From: Bradyrhizobium sp. NAS96.2 | GTDB lineage: Bacteria; Pseudomonadota; Alphaproteobacteria; Rhizobiales; Xanthobacteraceae | Direction: 5' to 3' | NCBI RefSeq assembly: GCF_001908235.1 | Contig: NZ_LGHK01000068.1 | Span: forward strand, 1-49,844 | Length of the DNA stretch: 49,844 bases | Shown here: one piece after another, positions 34,833 through 41,106 of the stretch | Layout: each line of letters opens with the position of its first letter | Numbering within the stretch: the stretch's first letter is position 1 | Program-made: the position numbers and the translations under genes | The notes under the pieces: generated by a model | What the model was told of the DNA's origin: nothing | Databases searched by the model: none | Seen by the model: the letters and a program-made list of their open reading frames with translations, nothing else

Positions 34833-35714
34833 ATGGACGATCAACAGCACGATCAACAGACAAGCGCAACGCTCGGCCTTTCCGACGACGAACTCGCGAC
34901 ACATCCGACCGTGTTCGCGGCCGACGCGCTGGCCGGTCAGGTGGTCGTGGTGTCCGGCGGCGCCGGCGGCATCGGCCGCGCCATCGCCTGGCTGTTCGCC
35001 CGGCTCGGCGCGCATGTCGTCGTCGTGGGACGCAATGCCGACAAGCTCGATGCGCTGGTCGATCAACTCGGCCATCGCGGCGTCAAGGCATCCACGCACG
35101 TCGCCGACATCAAGGATGCCGACGCGGTCAATGCGATGTTCGATGCATTGTGGGCTGCGCATGGCCGCGTCGACCATCTCGTCAACAGCGCCGGCGGCCA
35201 GTTCCCGCAGGCCGCGATCGATTTCTCGATCAAGGGCTGGAACGCGGTCATCAACACCAACCTCAACGGCACCTGGTACATGATGCAGGCCGCGGCACAA
35301 CGCTGGCGCGACCGCAAACATCAGGGCAGCATCGTCAATGTCGTCGTGGTCACGACGCACGGCCTCTACGGCATCGCGCACACGATCGCGGCCCGCTCCG
35401 GCGTGATCGGCCTGTCGCGCGCGCTCGCGGTCGAATGGGCGCCGCTGAACATCCGCATCAACTGCATCGCGCCCGGCGCGATCGAGACCGAGGGCTGGAA
35501 CGTCTACAGCGAGGCGGCGCGCGCCGCCTATCCGCGCTCCAACCCGATGATGCGCCCGGGCACGCCCTGGGACATCGCGGAAGCCGCCGTCTATCTCGCC
35601 GCGCCCTCCGGCAAGTTCATCACCGGCGAGACGCTGACCGTCGACGGCGGCGGCCAGCATTGGGGCGAGACCTGGACCACCGGCAAGCCGGACTATTTCA
35701 AAGGCGGCGATTAA
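34833..35714 (+). CDS. SDR-family oxidoreductase, 2,4-dienoyl-CoA reductase-like, altered YxxxK
   Basis: A 293-residue Rossmann-fold protein. The cofactor motif GGAGGIGRA is at residues 42-50, the NADP-type SAGG motif at 119-122, and DHLVNSAGGQFPQ, WNAVINTNLNGTW and the PGAIETEGW segment are all typical of peroxisomal/bacterial 2,4-dienoyl-CoA reductases. Where classical SDRs have YxxxK, this has T184-IAA-R188 (HTIAARSGVIGL), so both Tyr and Lys are replaced. Dienoyl-CoA reductases already lack the Tyr, but loss of Lys is unexpected. The gene diverges from the GST gene. Confidence 0.85.
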   Translation: MDDQQHDQQTSATLGLSDDELATHPTVFAADALAGQVVVVSGGAGGIGRAIAWLFARLGAHVVVVGRNADKLDALVDQLGHRGVKASTHVADIKDADAVNAMFDALWAAHGRVDHLVNSAGGQFPQAAIDFSIKGWNAVINTNLNGTWYMMQAAAQRWRDRKHQGSIVNVVVVTTHGLYGIAHTIAARSGVIGLSRALAVEWAPLNIRINCIAPGAIETEGWNVYSEAARAAYPRSNPMMRPGTPWDIAEAAVYLAAPSGKFITGETLTVDGGGQHWGETWTTGKPDYFKGGD

Positions 35715-35746
35715 CGCACGCATACCGGTCGCCGCCCCCTCCTCTT

Positions 35747-36091
35747 TCATTTCCCGTCGTCGAAGCTAACGATGACGGCGGCGTTCGCGATCAGGATCGG
35801 GTCGTTGCCGAGATCGGACGGGATCTCGAGCCCGCCCGCGATCGCCTTCACGGTCTTGGTGCCATAGGGCAGCTCCTTGGCGACGGCTTCGGTATCGACC
35901 GCTTCCGGATTCGGCACGGCGATCGTGACGTCGACAAACATGTCGTTCGCGGTCTTGCCGAGCATGCGGAAGAAGCCGAGGCTGGAATGACGGATCGCAT
36001 CCGACACCGCCCGCTTGGCGGCCTTGGTGGCGTCGCGGCCGTGAACGTCGACGCCCATGCCCATTTCGGTGATACAGCGCACGCGTGTCAT
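35747..36091 (-). CDS. Lin0512 family protein
   Basis: A 114-residue conserved protein of the Lin0512 family. The start MTRVRCITEMGMGVDVHG and the DATKAAKRAVSDAIRHSSLGF segment are diagnostic. The family is a small alpha/beta protein whose function is not known. The ATG at 36091 is chosen by family length; the frame is open 39 bases further up. It lies downstream of an MFS transporter gene on the same strand, 64 bases from its stop. Confidence 0.85.
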   Translation of the reverse strand: MTRVRCITEMGMGVDVHGRDATKAAKRAVSDAIRHSSLGFFRMLGKTANDMFVDVTIAVPNPEAVDTEAVAKELPYGTKTVKAIAGGLEIPSDLGNDPILIANAAVIVSFDDGK

Positions 36092-36155
36092 GAAACTTTC
36101 CTGTTGTCGTTGGCGTGAGAGACTGATCACTCCTTCGCCCTCTGCGTCCGCGCCG

Positions 36156-37379
36156 TCAAGCCGGGTCCCTGGCCTCGCTTACGGCGTTGTGATCGCCGCG
36201 CGCGAGCAGCCATGCCGCAAGACCGGCAAGGATCGCCGCCGCAGCCACCATGACGCTGGCCGCGCCCCAACCCCAGGCCGAGACGACGGCGCCGACCGCG
36301 ATCGGTCCGGTCACCTGGCCGAAATTGCTGCCCGTCATCAACAGCCCCATCATGACCGGCACCATCGCCGCCGAACGCGCCGCCGCGGGCGCGGTTGCAA
36401 GCAATGTCGCCGGGATCAGGCCGCCGACAGCCGAGAACAGCAGGCACAGCCAGAATGCACCCCACCCGCCGAGCACCGTCAGGAAGATTCCGAAAGCGGA
36501 CGCGCCCATGACCAATGCCGCCACTGCAATCAACACATTGCGGTTGACACCGCGCGCCAGCAGATTGCCCGCAGCGAGATTGCCGACCACGTTGACCGCC
36601 GCCGCCAACGCACTGAGCCCGCCGGCGCTCTGGCTGGAGACTCCGAGCCGCGCGGTGAGCAGGATCGGCAGGAAGCTGAACAGCGCAAAGAACATCAGGC
36701 TGTAGAGCGCAAACAGCACCATCAGAAGCGCCGGAGTGCGCCGCTGCGCCAGCGCGGCGGCTTCCTGCATCAGCCCGCTACGCGCCGGGCCGGCCCGCGA
36801 TGCCACCCCGGGTACGGTGACGCCGGCGAGGACGAACAGCACGGCGGCAAAGCCGGCGCTGGCCCACCAGATCGCGCGCCAGCCATCGAACATCGGGCCG
36901 GCCACCAGCGCCAACGCGATGCCGAACGGCATCACGCAGCTCCACACCGCCATGGTGACGTTGCGCGCGCTGACATCGACGACACGATCCAGCAATGCGG
37001 GCGCTGCCACCATCACTAGCAGGAAGCCGAGCCCTTCCAGCAGCCGCGATGCCAGCAACACCGCGAGTGACGGCGCGAGTGCGCCCGACACCGCGCCGAG
37101 CGTGATGGCCGCAAGGCCGCACAGCAACACCCTGCGGGCACCGACCGCGGCAATCACGACGCCGGCCGGCACGCTGCCGACCAGCCCGAGCACCGCGAAG
37201 ATGCCGGCGACCGTTCCGACCGCAGCGAGGTCGATGCCGAGATTTTGCTGCAGCATCGCCGCGGCGATCGGCACCTTGCCGACCTGCAATGCGGCGCCGA
37301 TCCCGCAGCCCATCACGATGGCGACCGTCGCCCATCGCTTGGCCTCGCTCTGCTGCGCCACGGCCGTCTCGATCGTCAT
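36156..37379 (-). CDS. MFS transporter
   Basis: A 407-residue major facilitator with twelve hydrophobic segments. It begins MTIETAVAQQSEAKRWATVAIVMGCGIG and contains VIAAVGARRVLLCG in the loop 2-3 position, a weak version of motif A. It resembles CynX/NimT-like and sugar-efflux groups, but I cannot assign a substrate. It is divergent from a LysR gene, with 99 bases between the two starts, the standard layout in which the LysR protein controls the transporter. Confidence 0.87.
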   Translation of the reverse strand: MTIETAVAQQSEAKRWATVAIVMGCGIGAALQVGKVPIAAAMLQQNLGIDLAAVGTVAGIFAVLGLVGSVPAGVVIAAVGARRVLLCGLAAITLGAVSGALAPSLAVLLASRLLEGLGFLLVMVAAPALLDRVVDVSARNVTMAVWSCVMPFGIALALVAGPMFDGWRAIWWASAGFAAVLFVLAGVTVPGVASRAGPARSGLMQEAAALAQRRTPALLMVLFALYSLMFFALFSFLPILLTARLGVSSQSAGGLSALAAAVNVVGNLAAGNLLARGVNRNVLIAVAALVMGASAFGIFLTVLGGWGAFWLCLLFSAVGGLIPATLLATAPAAARSAAMVPVMMGLLMTGSNFGQVTGPIAVGAVVSAWGWGAASVMVAAAAILAGLAAWLLARGDHNAVSEARDPA

Positions 37380-37478
37380 GCGTGCACTCCACCCCAAGCT
37401 TAAGCCACCACAAATAGCGCTTCCGGGCCATCGACAGGAGTGATAAGTTTTGCATCCATTTGATCGATTTCTTAGATC

Positions 37479-38420
37479 ATGCTCGATAACCTTACGCTCG
37501 ATCAGATCCGCGTCTTTGTCGCCATCGCCGACAGCGGCAGCTTTCGCGCCGCCGCGACCAGGCTGGCGCGGGTGCAATCCGCGGTCAGCCATGCCATCGC
37601 CAATCTCGAGGCCGAACTCGGCCTCGCGCTGTTCGACCGCTCCAGCCATCGCCCGGCGCTGACCGCCGAAGGCAAGGCGCTGCTCGGCAATGCGCGCGAC
37701 CTCCTGCTCCGCGTCGATGCGATGCGGGCGCGGGCCCACGGCCTTGGCGACGGGGTGGAGTCGGAACTCGCACTCGTCGTCGACACGCTGTTCCCGATCG
37801 CCGCCGTCGGCGCGGCGCTGACGGAGATGCGCGCGGCCTATCCGTCCGTCAGCGTGCGGCTCGCGGTCGAACCGATGGGAGGTCCGATCGCGGCCCTGAC
37901 CGAGCGGCGCAGCGCGCTCGCCGTCACCGTCGGCGAGGACTTTCGCGATCCCCGCCTCGCGCTCGACGCGATCTGCTCCGTGCAGATCATCGCCGTCGCC
38001 TCCGCAAGCCATCCGCTCGCGCGCCGTGGCCGCAAGAGCGTCGCCGACCTCGCCGATCATCTGCAGATCGTGCTGTCGGACCCGACGCCGCTGTCGGAAG
38101 GCCGCAACTTCGGCGTGCTCTCGCCGCAGATTTGCCGGGTCAGCAATCAGGACACCAAGCACGCCATGATCCTGGCCGGGCTCGGCTGGGGCCGGCTGCC
38201 GCTGTGGCAAGTGGCGCGCGACTTGAACGAACGCCGTTTGGTGCGGATCGAGACCGGCGCACTTGGTCGCAACGCCGCGCTTGCGATGGAGGCCTATCTC
38301 GCGCACCGGCTCGACGAGCCGCTCGGCCCCGCTGCACACGCGTTTGCAGATGCGCTGACGCGGATCGCTGCGCGCGGCAGCAAGCCTGCGAGCAAAGCGA
38401 AGACGCACAAGCGACGCTGA
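37479..38420 (+). CDS. LysR-family transcriptional regulator
   Basis: A 313-residue LysR-type activator. The N-terminal winged helix reads LTLDQIRVFVAIADSGSFRAAATRLARVQSAVSHAIANLEAELG, split as HTH_1 residues 5-60, followed by a periplasmic-binding-fold effector domain and a basic C-terminus (KPASKAKTHKRR). It diverges from an MFS gene, its probable target. The inducer is unknown. Confidence 0.93.
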   Translation: MLDNLTLDQIRVFVAIADSGSFRAAATRLARVQSAVSHAIANLEAELGLALFDRSSHRPALTAEGKALLGNARDLLLRVDAMRARAHGLGDGVESELALVVDTLFPIAAVGAALTEMRAAYPSVSVRLAVEPMGGPIAALTERRSALAVTVGEDFRDPRLALDAICSVQIIAVASASHPLARRGRKSVADLADHLQIVLSDPTPLSEGRNFGVLSPQICRVSNQDTKHAMILAGLGWGRLPLWQVARDLNERRLVRIETGALGRNAALAMEAYLAHRLDEPLGPAAHAFADALTRIAARGSKPASKAKTHKRR

Positions 38421-38446
38421 ATTTTTCTGTCGCTAGATTTCCGTTG

Positions 38447-38681
38447 TTGACATCGACATCGACGAGGCGTATCTCCCGCAACCTTCGCGAGCACCATCGC
38501 TCGCGATCAAACATGAGCCAGATGATGCACTACGGATTTGAAAGATTCCGCCAACTGTCGAACGGCCTCCGGCCGATCGATAGCCTGTGCCCGGCTCATG
38601 GGAGCGACCTCGCATAGCGCGAGGTCGACAGTCCGCAATCAATGTGGACCCTCCCGAGCCAGCTGCTCCGGAGGGTTTTTT
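38447..38681 (+). ncRNA. Candidate small RNA or attenuated leader
   Basis: A promoter-like pair, TTGACA at 38447-38452 and TATCTC at 38470-38475 (17-base spacing), is followed by about 200 bases without a convincing gene and a strong terminator at 38648-38681. Just before the terminator, GACCTCGC and GCGAGGTC form a perfect 8-bp hairpin (38605-38627) and GTCC pairs with GGAC. A 34-codon open frame starts at 38513 but has no ribosome binding site. The transcript could be a separate small RNA or the head of the Y RNA unit. Low confidence. Confidence 0.35.
38648..38681 (+). terminator. Rho-independent terminator
   Basis: ACCCTCC (38648-38654) pairs with GGAGGGT (38670-38676) and is followed directly by six T residues (38676-38681). 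Bases 38651-38655 (CTCCC) could alternatively pair with GGGAG at 38600-38604, which would disrupt the terminator. Confidence 0.8.
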
Positions 38682-38694
38682 GTTGTCCGCAGCA

Positions 38695-38812
38695 CGGCTC
38701 ATCTGAACTACCCGGCGCAAGCCGGAACGGGAGACCCGGATCCCGGGGCTCGCGCGGACACGCGCGTGCCCAAGCGCGCGGGGCCTGCCGGAGGGAACGA
38801 GGCGATGAGCCG
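38695..38812 (+). ncRNA. Unassigned structured element closed by a 9-bp helix
   Basis: CGGCTCATC (38695-38703) and GATGAGCCG (38804-38812) are perfect complements 100 bases apart. Inside are CCGGC-GCAA-GCCGG, CGGG-AGA-CCCG and CGCGCG-containing hairpins. It does not show the Y RNA core motifs of the four elements downstream. I do not recognise a family. The strand is assumed from the flanking RNAs. Confidence 0.35.
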
Positions 38813-38851
38813 GATACCGATGGCAGAGCGAACTCCGAGGGGTTCGCAACG

Positions 38852-38920
38852 GGCGGCGCGTCGACAGCGCCGCCATCAACTATTCACGAAACGGTCGGCC
38901 GCATCGCTGCGGTCCGACCG
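38852..38920 (+). other. Two strong hairpins immediately upstream of the first Y RNA
   Basis: GGCGGCGC (38852-38859) and GCGCCGCC (38867-38874) pair around a 7-base loop. CGGTCGG-CCGC (38892-38902) pairs with GCGG-T-CCGACCG (38909-38920 approx.) around ATCGCT. The second hairpin ends exactly one base before the closing helix of Y RNA A and could serve as a processing or insulation signal (inference). Confidence 0.5.
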
Positions 38921-39105
38921 CCGCTGGTGGTGAAGATGTCGGATACTTCGTCTGGTGAAAGCGGGTTCGATCCCCGCCTTTGGCGCACGCACCGGGATGC
39001 GGCCCTCGCGAGGGGATCCGCGCGCGGCCCGGCACGGTTTCTCTCCGCAAGGATGGATGCCGTGTTGCGTCACTGCTCAAGCCGATATCGCCCGTTCCCC
39101 AGCGG
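38921..39105 (+). ncRNA. Y RNA-like RNA A (T-arm only)
   Basis: The core matches the other three RNAs. Closing helix P1 is CCGCTGG (38921-38927) with CCAGCGG (39099-39105), 7 bp. P2 is GGTGA (38929-38933) with TCGCC (39088-39092). The 3' internal loop is CGTTCC (39093-39098) and P3 is TCGG (38939-38942) with CCGA (39082-39085). A consensus T arm follows: GCGGG-TTCGATC-CCCGC (38961-38977). No D arm is found; instead there is a long hairpin (CCGGG ... CCCGG) with CCCTCGCGAGGG inside, and a GCACGG/CCGTG hairpin. Length about 185. Ends are inferred from P1. Confidence 0.75.
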
Positions 39106-39113
39106 ACCAATTC

Positions 39114-39133
39114 GCCGATGCGCAAGCATCGGC
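39114..39133 (+). other. GCAA-capped hairpin between Y RNAs A and B
   Basis: GCCGATGC (39114-39121) and GCATCGGC (39126-39133) form a perfect 8-bp stem with a GCAA tetraloop. It lies between the end of RNA A (39105) and the start of RNA B (39135) and may be a processing site or spacer. Confidence 0.55.
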
Positions 39134-39134
39134 G

Positions 39135-39214
39135 CGGCGGTGGTGAAGATGTCTGTTACTTCGTCTGAACCACGATGTCCGCAAGGGCAAGACAGCATCA
39201 CCTGTTCCCCGCCG
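39135..39214 (+). ncRNA. Y RNA-like RNA B (minimal, no tRNA mimic)
   Basis: P1 is CGGCGG (39135-39140) with CCGCCG (39209-39214). P2 is GGTGA (39142-39146) with TCACC (39198-39202). The internal loop is TGTTCC (39203-39208) and P3 is CTG (39153-39155) with CAG (39193-39195). The distal part is short, a TGTCC-GCAA-GGGCA hairpin, without T or D arm. Total about 80 bases, the smallest of the set. It keeps the AGATGTCTGTTACTTCG 5' strand that RNA A also has. Confidence 0.75.
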
Positions 39215-39221
39215 ACCCCTT

Positions 39222-39382
39222 CCACGTCCCGTGGTGAAGATCGCTGTTACATCGCCTTACTCGCAAGAGACGCGGGTTCGACTCCCGCCCGGCCTCGTTT
39301 TCGCCGGTAGCTCAACGGTAGAGCACTTCCCGGCCGGTACTGCCGACCGGGGTCTCAGCAATCGCCGGTTCCCGGGTCGTGG
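39222..39382 (+). ncRNA. Y RNA-like RNA C with permuted tRNA mimic
   Basis: P1 is CCACGTCCCG (39222-39231) with CGGGTCGTGG (39373-39382), 10 positions with one T-T mismatch. P2 is GGTGA (39233-39237) with TCGCC (39362-39366), loop GGTTCC (39367-39372), P3 GCTG (39243-39246) with CAGC (39356-39359). The distal module is tRNA-like but permuted: T arm GCGGG-TTCGACT-CCCGC (39272-39288), acceptor-like stem CCGGC/GCCGG (39289-39293/39303-39307) closed by a 9-base loop, TA, then D arm GCTC-AACGGTA-GAGC (39310-39324) with the D-loop GG. A further hairpin CCCGG/CCGGG (39329-39351) stands in the anticodon-arm position. Confidence 0.85.
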
Positions 39383-39390
39383 TTCGTCAA

Positions 39391-39518
39391 TGCCGGTGGT
39401 GAAGGGCGCTGATACTTCGCTGTCGGAGGTTCGAATCCTCCCGAACGAAAGTTCGTAGCTCAGTTTAGAGCACGTAAAGCCCTTCGATGGGCGGTCCAGG
39501 CTCGCCTGTTCCCCGGCA
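39391..39518 (+). ncRNA. Y RNA-like RNA D with permuted tRNA mimic
   Basis: P1 is TGCCGG (39391-39396) with CCGGCA (39513-39518). P2 is GGTGA (39398-39402) with TCGCC (39502-39506), loop TGTTCC (39507-39512), P3 CTG (39409-39411) with CAG (39497-39499). The tRNA-like module is T arm GGAGG-TTCGAAT-CCTCC (39425-39441), acceptor-like stem CGAAC-GAAA-GTTCG (39442-39455) with a GAAA tetraloop, TA, and D arm GCTC-AGTTTA-GAGC (39458-39471). GCCC-TTCGAT-GGGC (39479-39492) follows. The RNA ends 39 bases before the TROVE start codon. Confidence 0.87.
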
Positions 39519-39557
39519 CCACACTCCAATCCATACTCACCCAGAAAGGAGGCCATC

Positions 39558-40883
39558 ATGGCCACGATCAACAAGATCATGCGCGCCTTCACCCGTGAGG
39601 GTGCGCGCGGCAAGCGCTTTACGCCCGAGATGGAGCTGCGGCGCGCGCTGCTGAACTGCCTCCTGTGGGAGAGCCAGTTCTACGAGGACGGGGTTGCGAT
39701 CGCGGATCGCATCAAGGCGCTGGTGCCGCTGGTCGCGCCCGAGCGGACGGCCGAACTCGCCATCGCTGCGCGCGAGACCATGAAGCTGCGGCACGCGCCG
39801 CTGCTCGTGGTCCGCGAGATGGCGCGGCATCCGACCCATCGCGCCCTCGTCGCCGATACGCTCGCCCGCGTGATCCAGCGGCCCGACGAGATGACCGAGT
39901 TGCTTGCGATCTACTGGGCGGATGCGCTCGGCCCTCAGCAGCAGCGCAAGCGTCAGCCCGTCTCGGCGCAGGTCAAGAAGGGCCTGGCGCGGGCGCTGAC
40001 CAAGTTCGACGCCTACCAGCTCGCGAAGTACGATCGCGATGGCGCGGTGCGGATCAAGGACGTGCTGTTCCTTGTCCACGCCAAGCCGAAGGATGCCGCA
40101 CAGGAGAAGGTGTGGAAGCAGCTCGTCGACGGCGAGCTGGCCTCGCCCGACACCTGGGAGGTTTCGCTGTCGTCCGGCAAGGACAAGCGTGAGACCTTCG
40201 AGCGGCTGATCGCCGAGAACCGGCTCGGCGGGCTGGCGCTGCTCCGCAACCTGCGCCTGATGCAGAAGGCGGAGGTGCCGCGCCGGACCATCGCGGAGGC
40301 GATCGACGCGATGCGAACCGACCGCATCCTGCCCTACCGCTTCATCACGGCGGCGCGCTATGCGCCGGACTTCGAGCCGGAGCTCGAGGCAGCGATGCTG
40401 AAGTCGGTCAAGGACTACGCGCGGCTCGATGGCCGCACGCGGCTCCTGATCGACGTGTCGGGATCGATGTTCTCGCCGCTCTCGGCCCAGTCCGAGATGA
40501 CGCGGGCGGAAGCGGCCTGCGGGCTTGCGATCCTCGCCCGCGAAGTCTGCGACGAGGTGGAGATCTTCACGTTCAGCAATGAGGTCGTGAAGCTGCCGCC
40601 GCGCCGCGGCTTCGCACTGCGCGATGCGATCATCGGCTCGCAGCCGCATGGCGGGACGTATCTCGGCAAGGCGGTGACGGAGATCGACCGCAAGGCCGAT
40701 CGCCTGATCGTCTTCACCGACGAGCAGAGCCACGACCAGGTGCCGGCTCCCAAGGGGCGCGGCTACATGGTCAACGTGGCGTCCTACCAGCACGGCGTCG
40801 GACACGGCCCGTGGACGCGGGTCGACGGCTTCTCCGAGGCCGTCATCGCCTGGATCGCAGCGTCGGAACAGACGATGCACTGA
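39558..40883 (+). CDS. rsr: Ro60/Rsr orthologue (TROVE and vWA domain RNA-binding protein)
   Basis: A 441-residue protein of the Ro60 family. The HEAT-like TROVE ring covers about residues 1-285 (MATINKIMRAFTREGARGKR ... FITAARYAPDFE) and would bind Y RNAs on its outside and 3' ends of misfolded RNA in its central hole. The vWA domain follows with an intact MIDAS: D299-x-S301-x-S303 (DVSGSM), T367 in HGGTYLG and D388 in FTDEQ. In Deinococcus the orthologue joins Y RNA and PNPase in an RNA-degradation machine. Ribosome binding site AAAGGAGG is 5 bases upstream. Four Y RNA-like RNAs precede it. No rtcBA or pnp gene is nearby. Confidence 0.95.
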   Translation: MATINKIMRAFTREGARGKRFTPEMELRRALLNCLLWESQFYEDGVAIADRIKALVPLVAPERTAELAIAARETMKLRHAPLLVVREMARHPTHRALVADTLARVIQRPDEMTELLAIYWADALGPQQQRKRQPVSAQVKKGLARALTKFDAYQLAKYDRDGAVRIKDVLFLVHAKPKDAAQEKVWKQLVDGELASPDTWEVSLSSGKDKRETFERLIAENRLGGLALLRNLRLMQKAEVPRRTIAEAIDAMRTDRILPYRFITAARYAPDFEPELEAAMLKSVKDYARLDGRTRLLIDVSGSMFSPLSAQSEMTRAEAACGLAILAREVCDEVEIFTFSNEVVKLPPRRGFALRDAIIGSQPHGGTYLGKAVTEIDRKADRLIVFTDEQSHDQVPAPKGRGYMVNVASYQHGVGHGPWTRVDGFSEAVIAWIAASEQTMH

Positions 40884-40902
40884 CGCCTGTATCAACAACA
40901 AC

Positions 40903-40943
40903 GAGCCCGGACGCGCCAAGCGCGCCCGGGCTCAATGCATTTT
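40903..40943 (+). terminator. Terminator after the TROVE gene
   Basis: GAGCCCGG-A-CGCGC pairs with GCGCG-C-CCGGGCTC (40903-40933) around CAA, a long stem with one symmetric mismatch. The T residues at 40940-40943 follow after AATGCA, so termination strength is uncertain, but the stem clearly closes the Y RNA-TROVE unit. Confidence 0.7.
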
Positions 40944-41106
40944 GGTGCGATGGACGACCGCACCGCCAGCACAGCGCACGACCGGCGGCAACGTCATTCA
41001 CGATGTCGCGAGCGGCTGCGCCAGCTCCACGCCGTTTGGCTCCAATTCATCTTCGCGAACCGACGATGCGCGCGACCGATCCCGGTCTCGCAAGGAGACG
41101 CGCTCC

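Noticed and set aside
38513..38617. 34-codon open frame (MSQMMHYGF...) upstream of the terminator
   Set aside because: No ribosome binding site, no recognised family, and it overlaps a strong hairpin; left inside the candidate small RNA.
39272..39471. Ordinary tRNA genes (T-arm and D-arm signatures present)
   Set aside because: T arm precedes D arm, the acceptor strands are closed by a loop, and there is no anticodon arm in the right place; the pieces fit a permuted mimic inside a Y RNA core instead.
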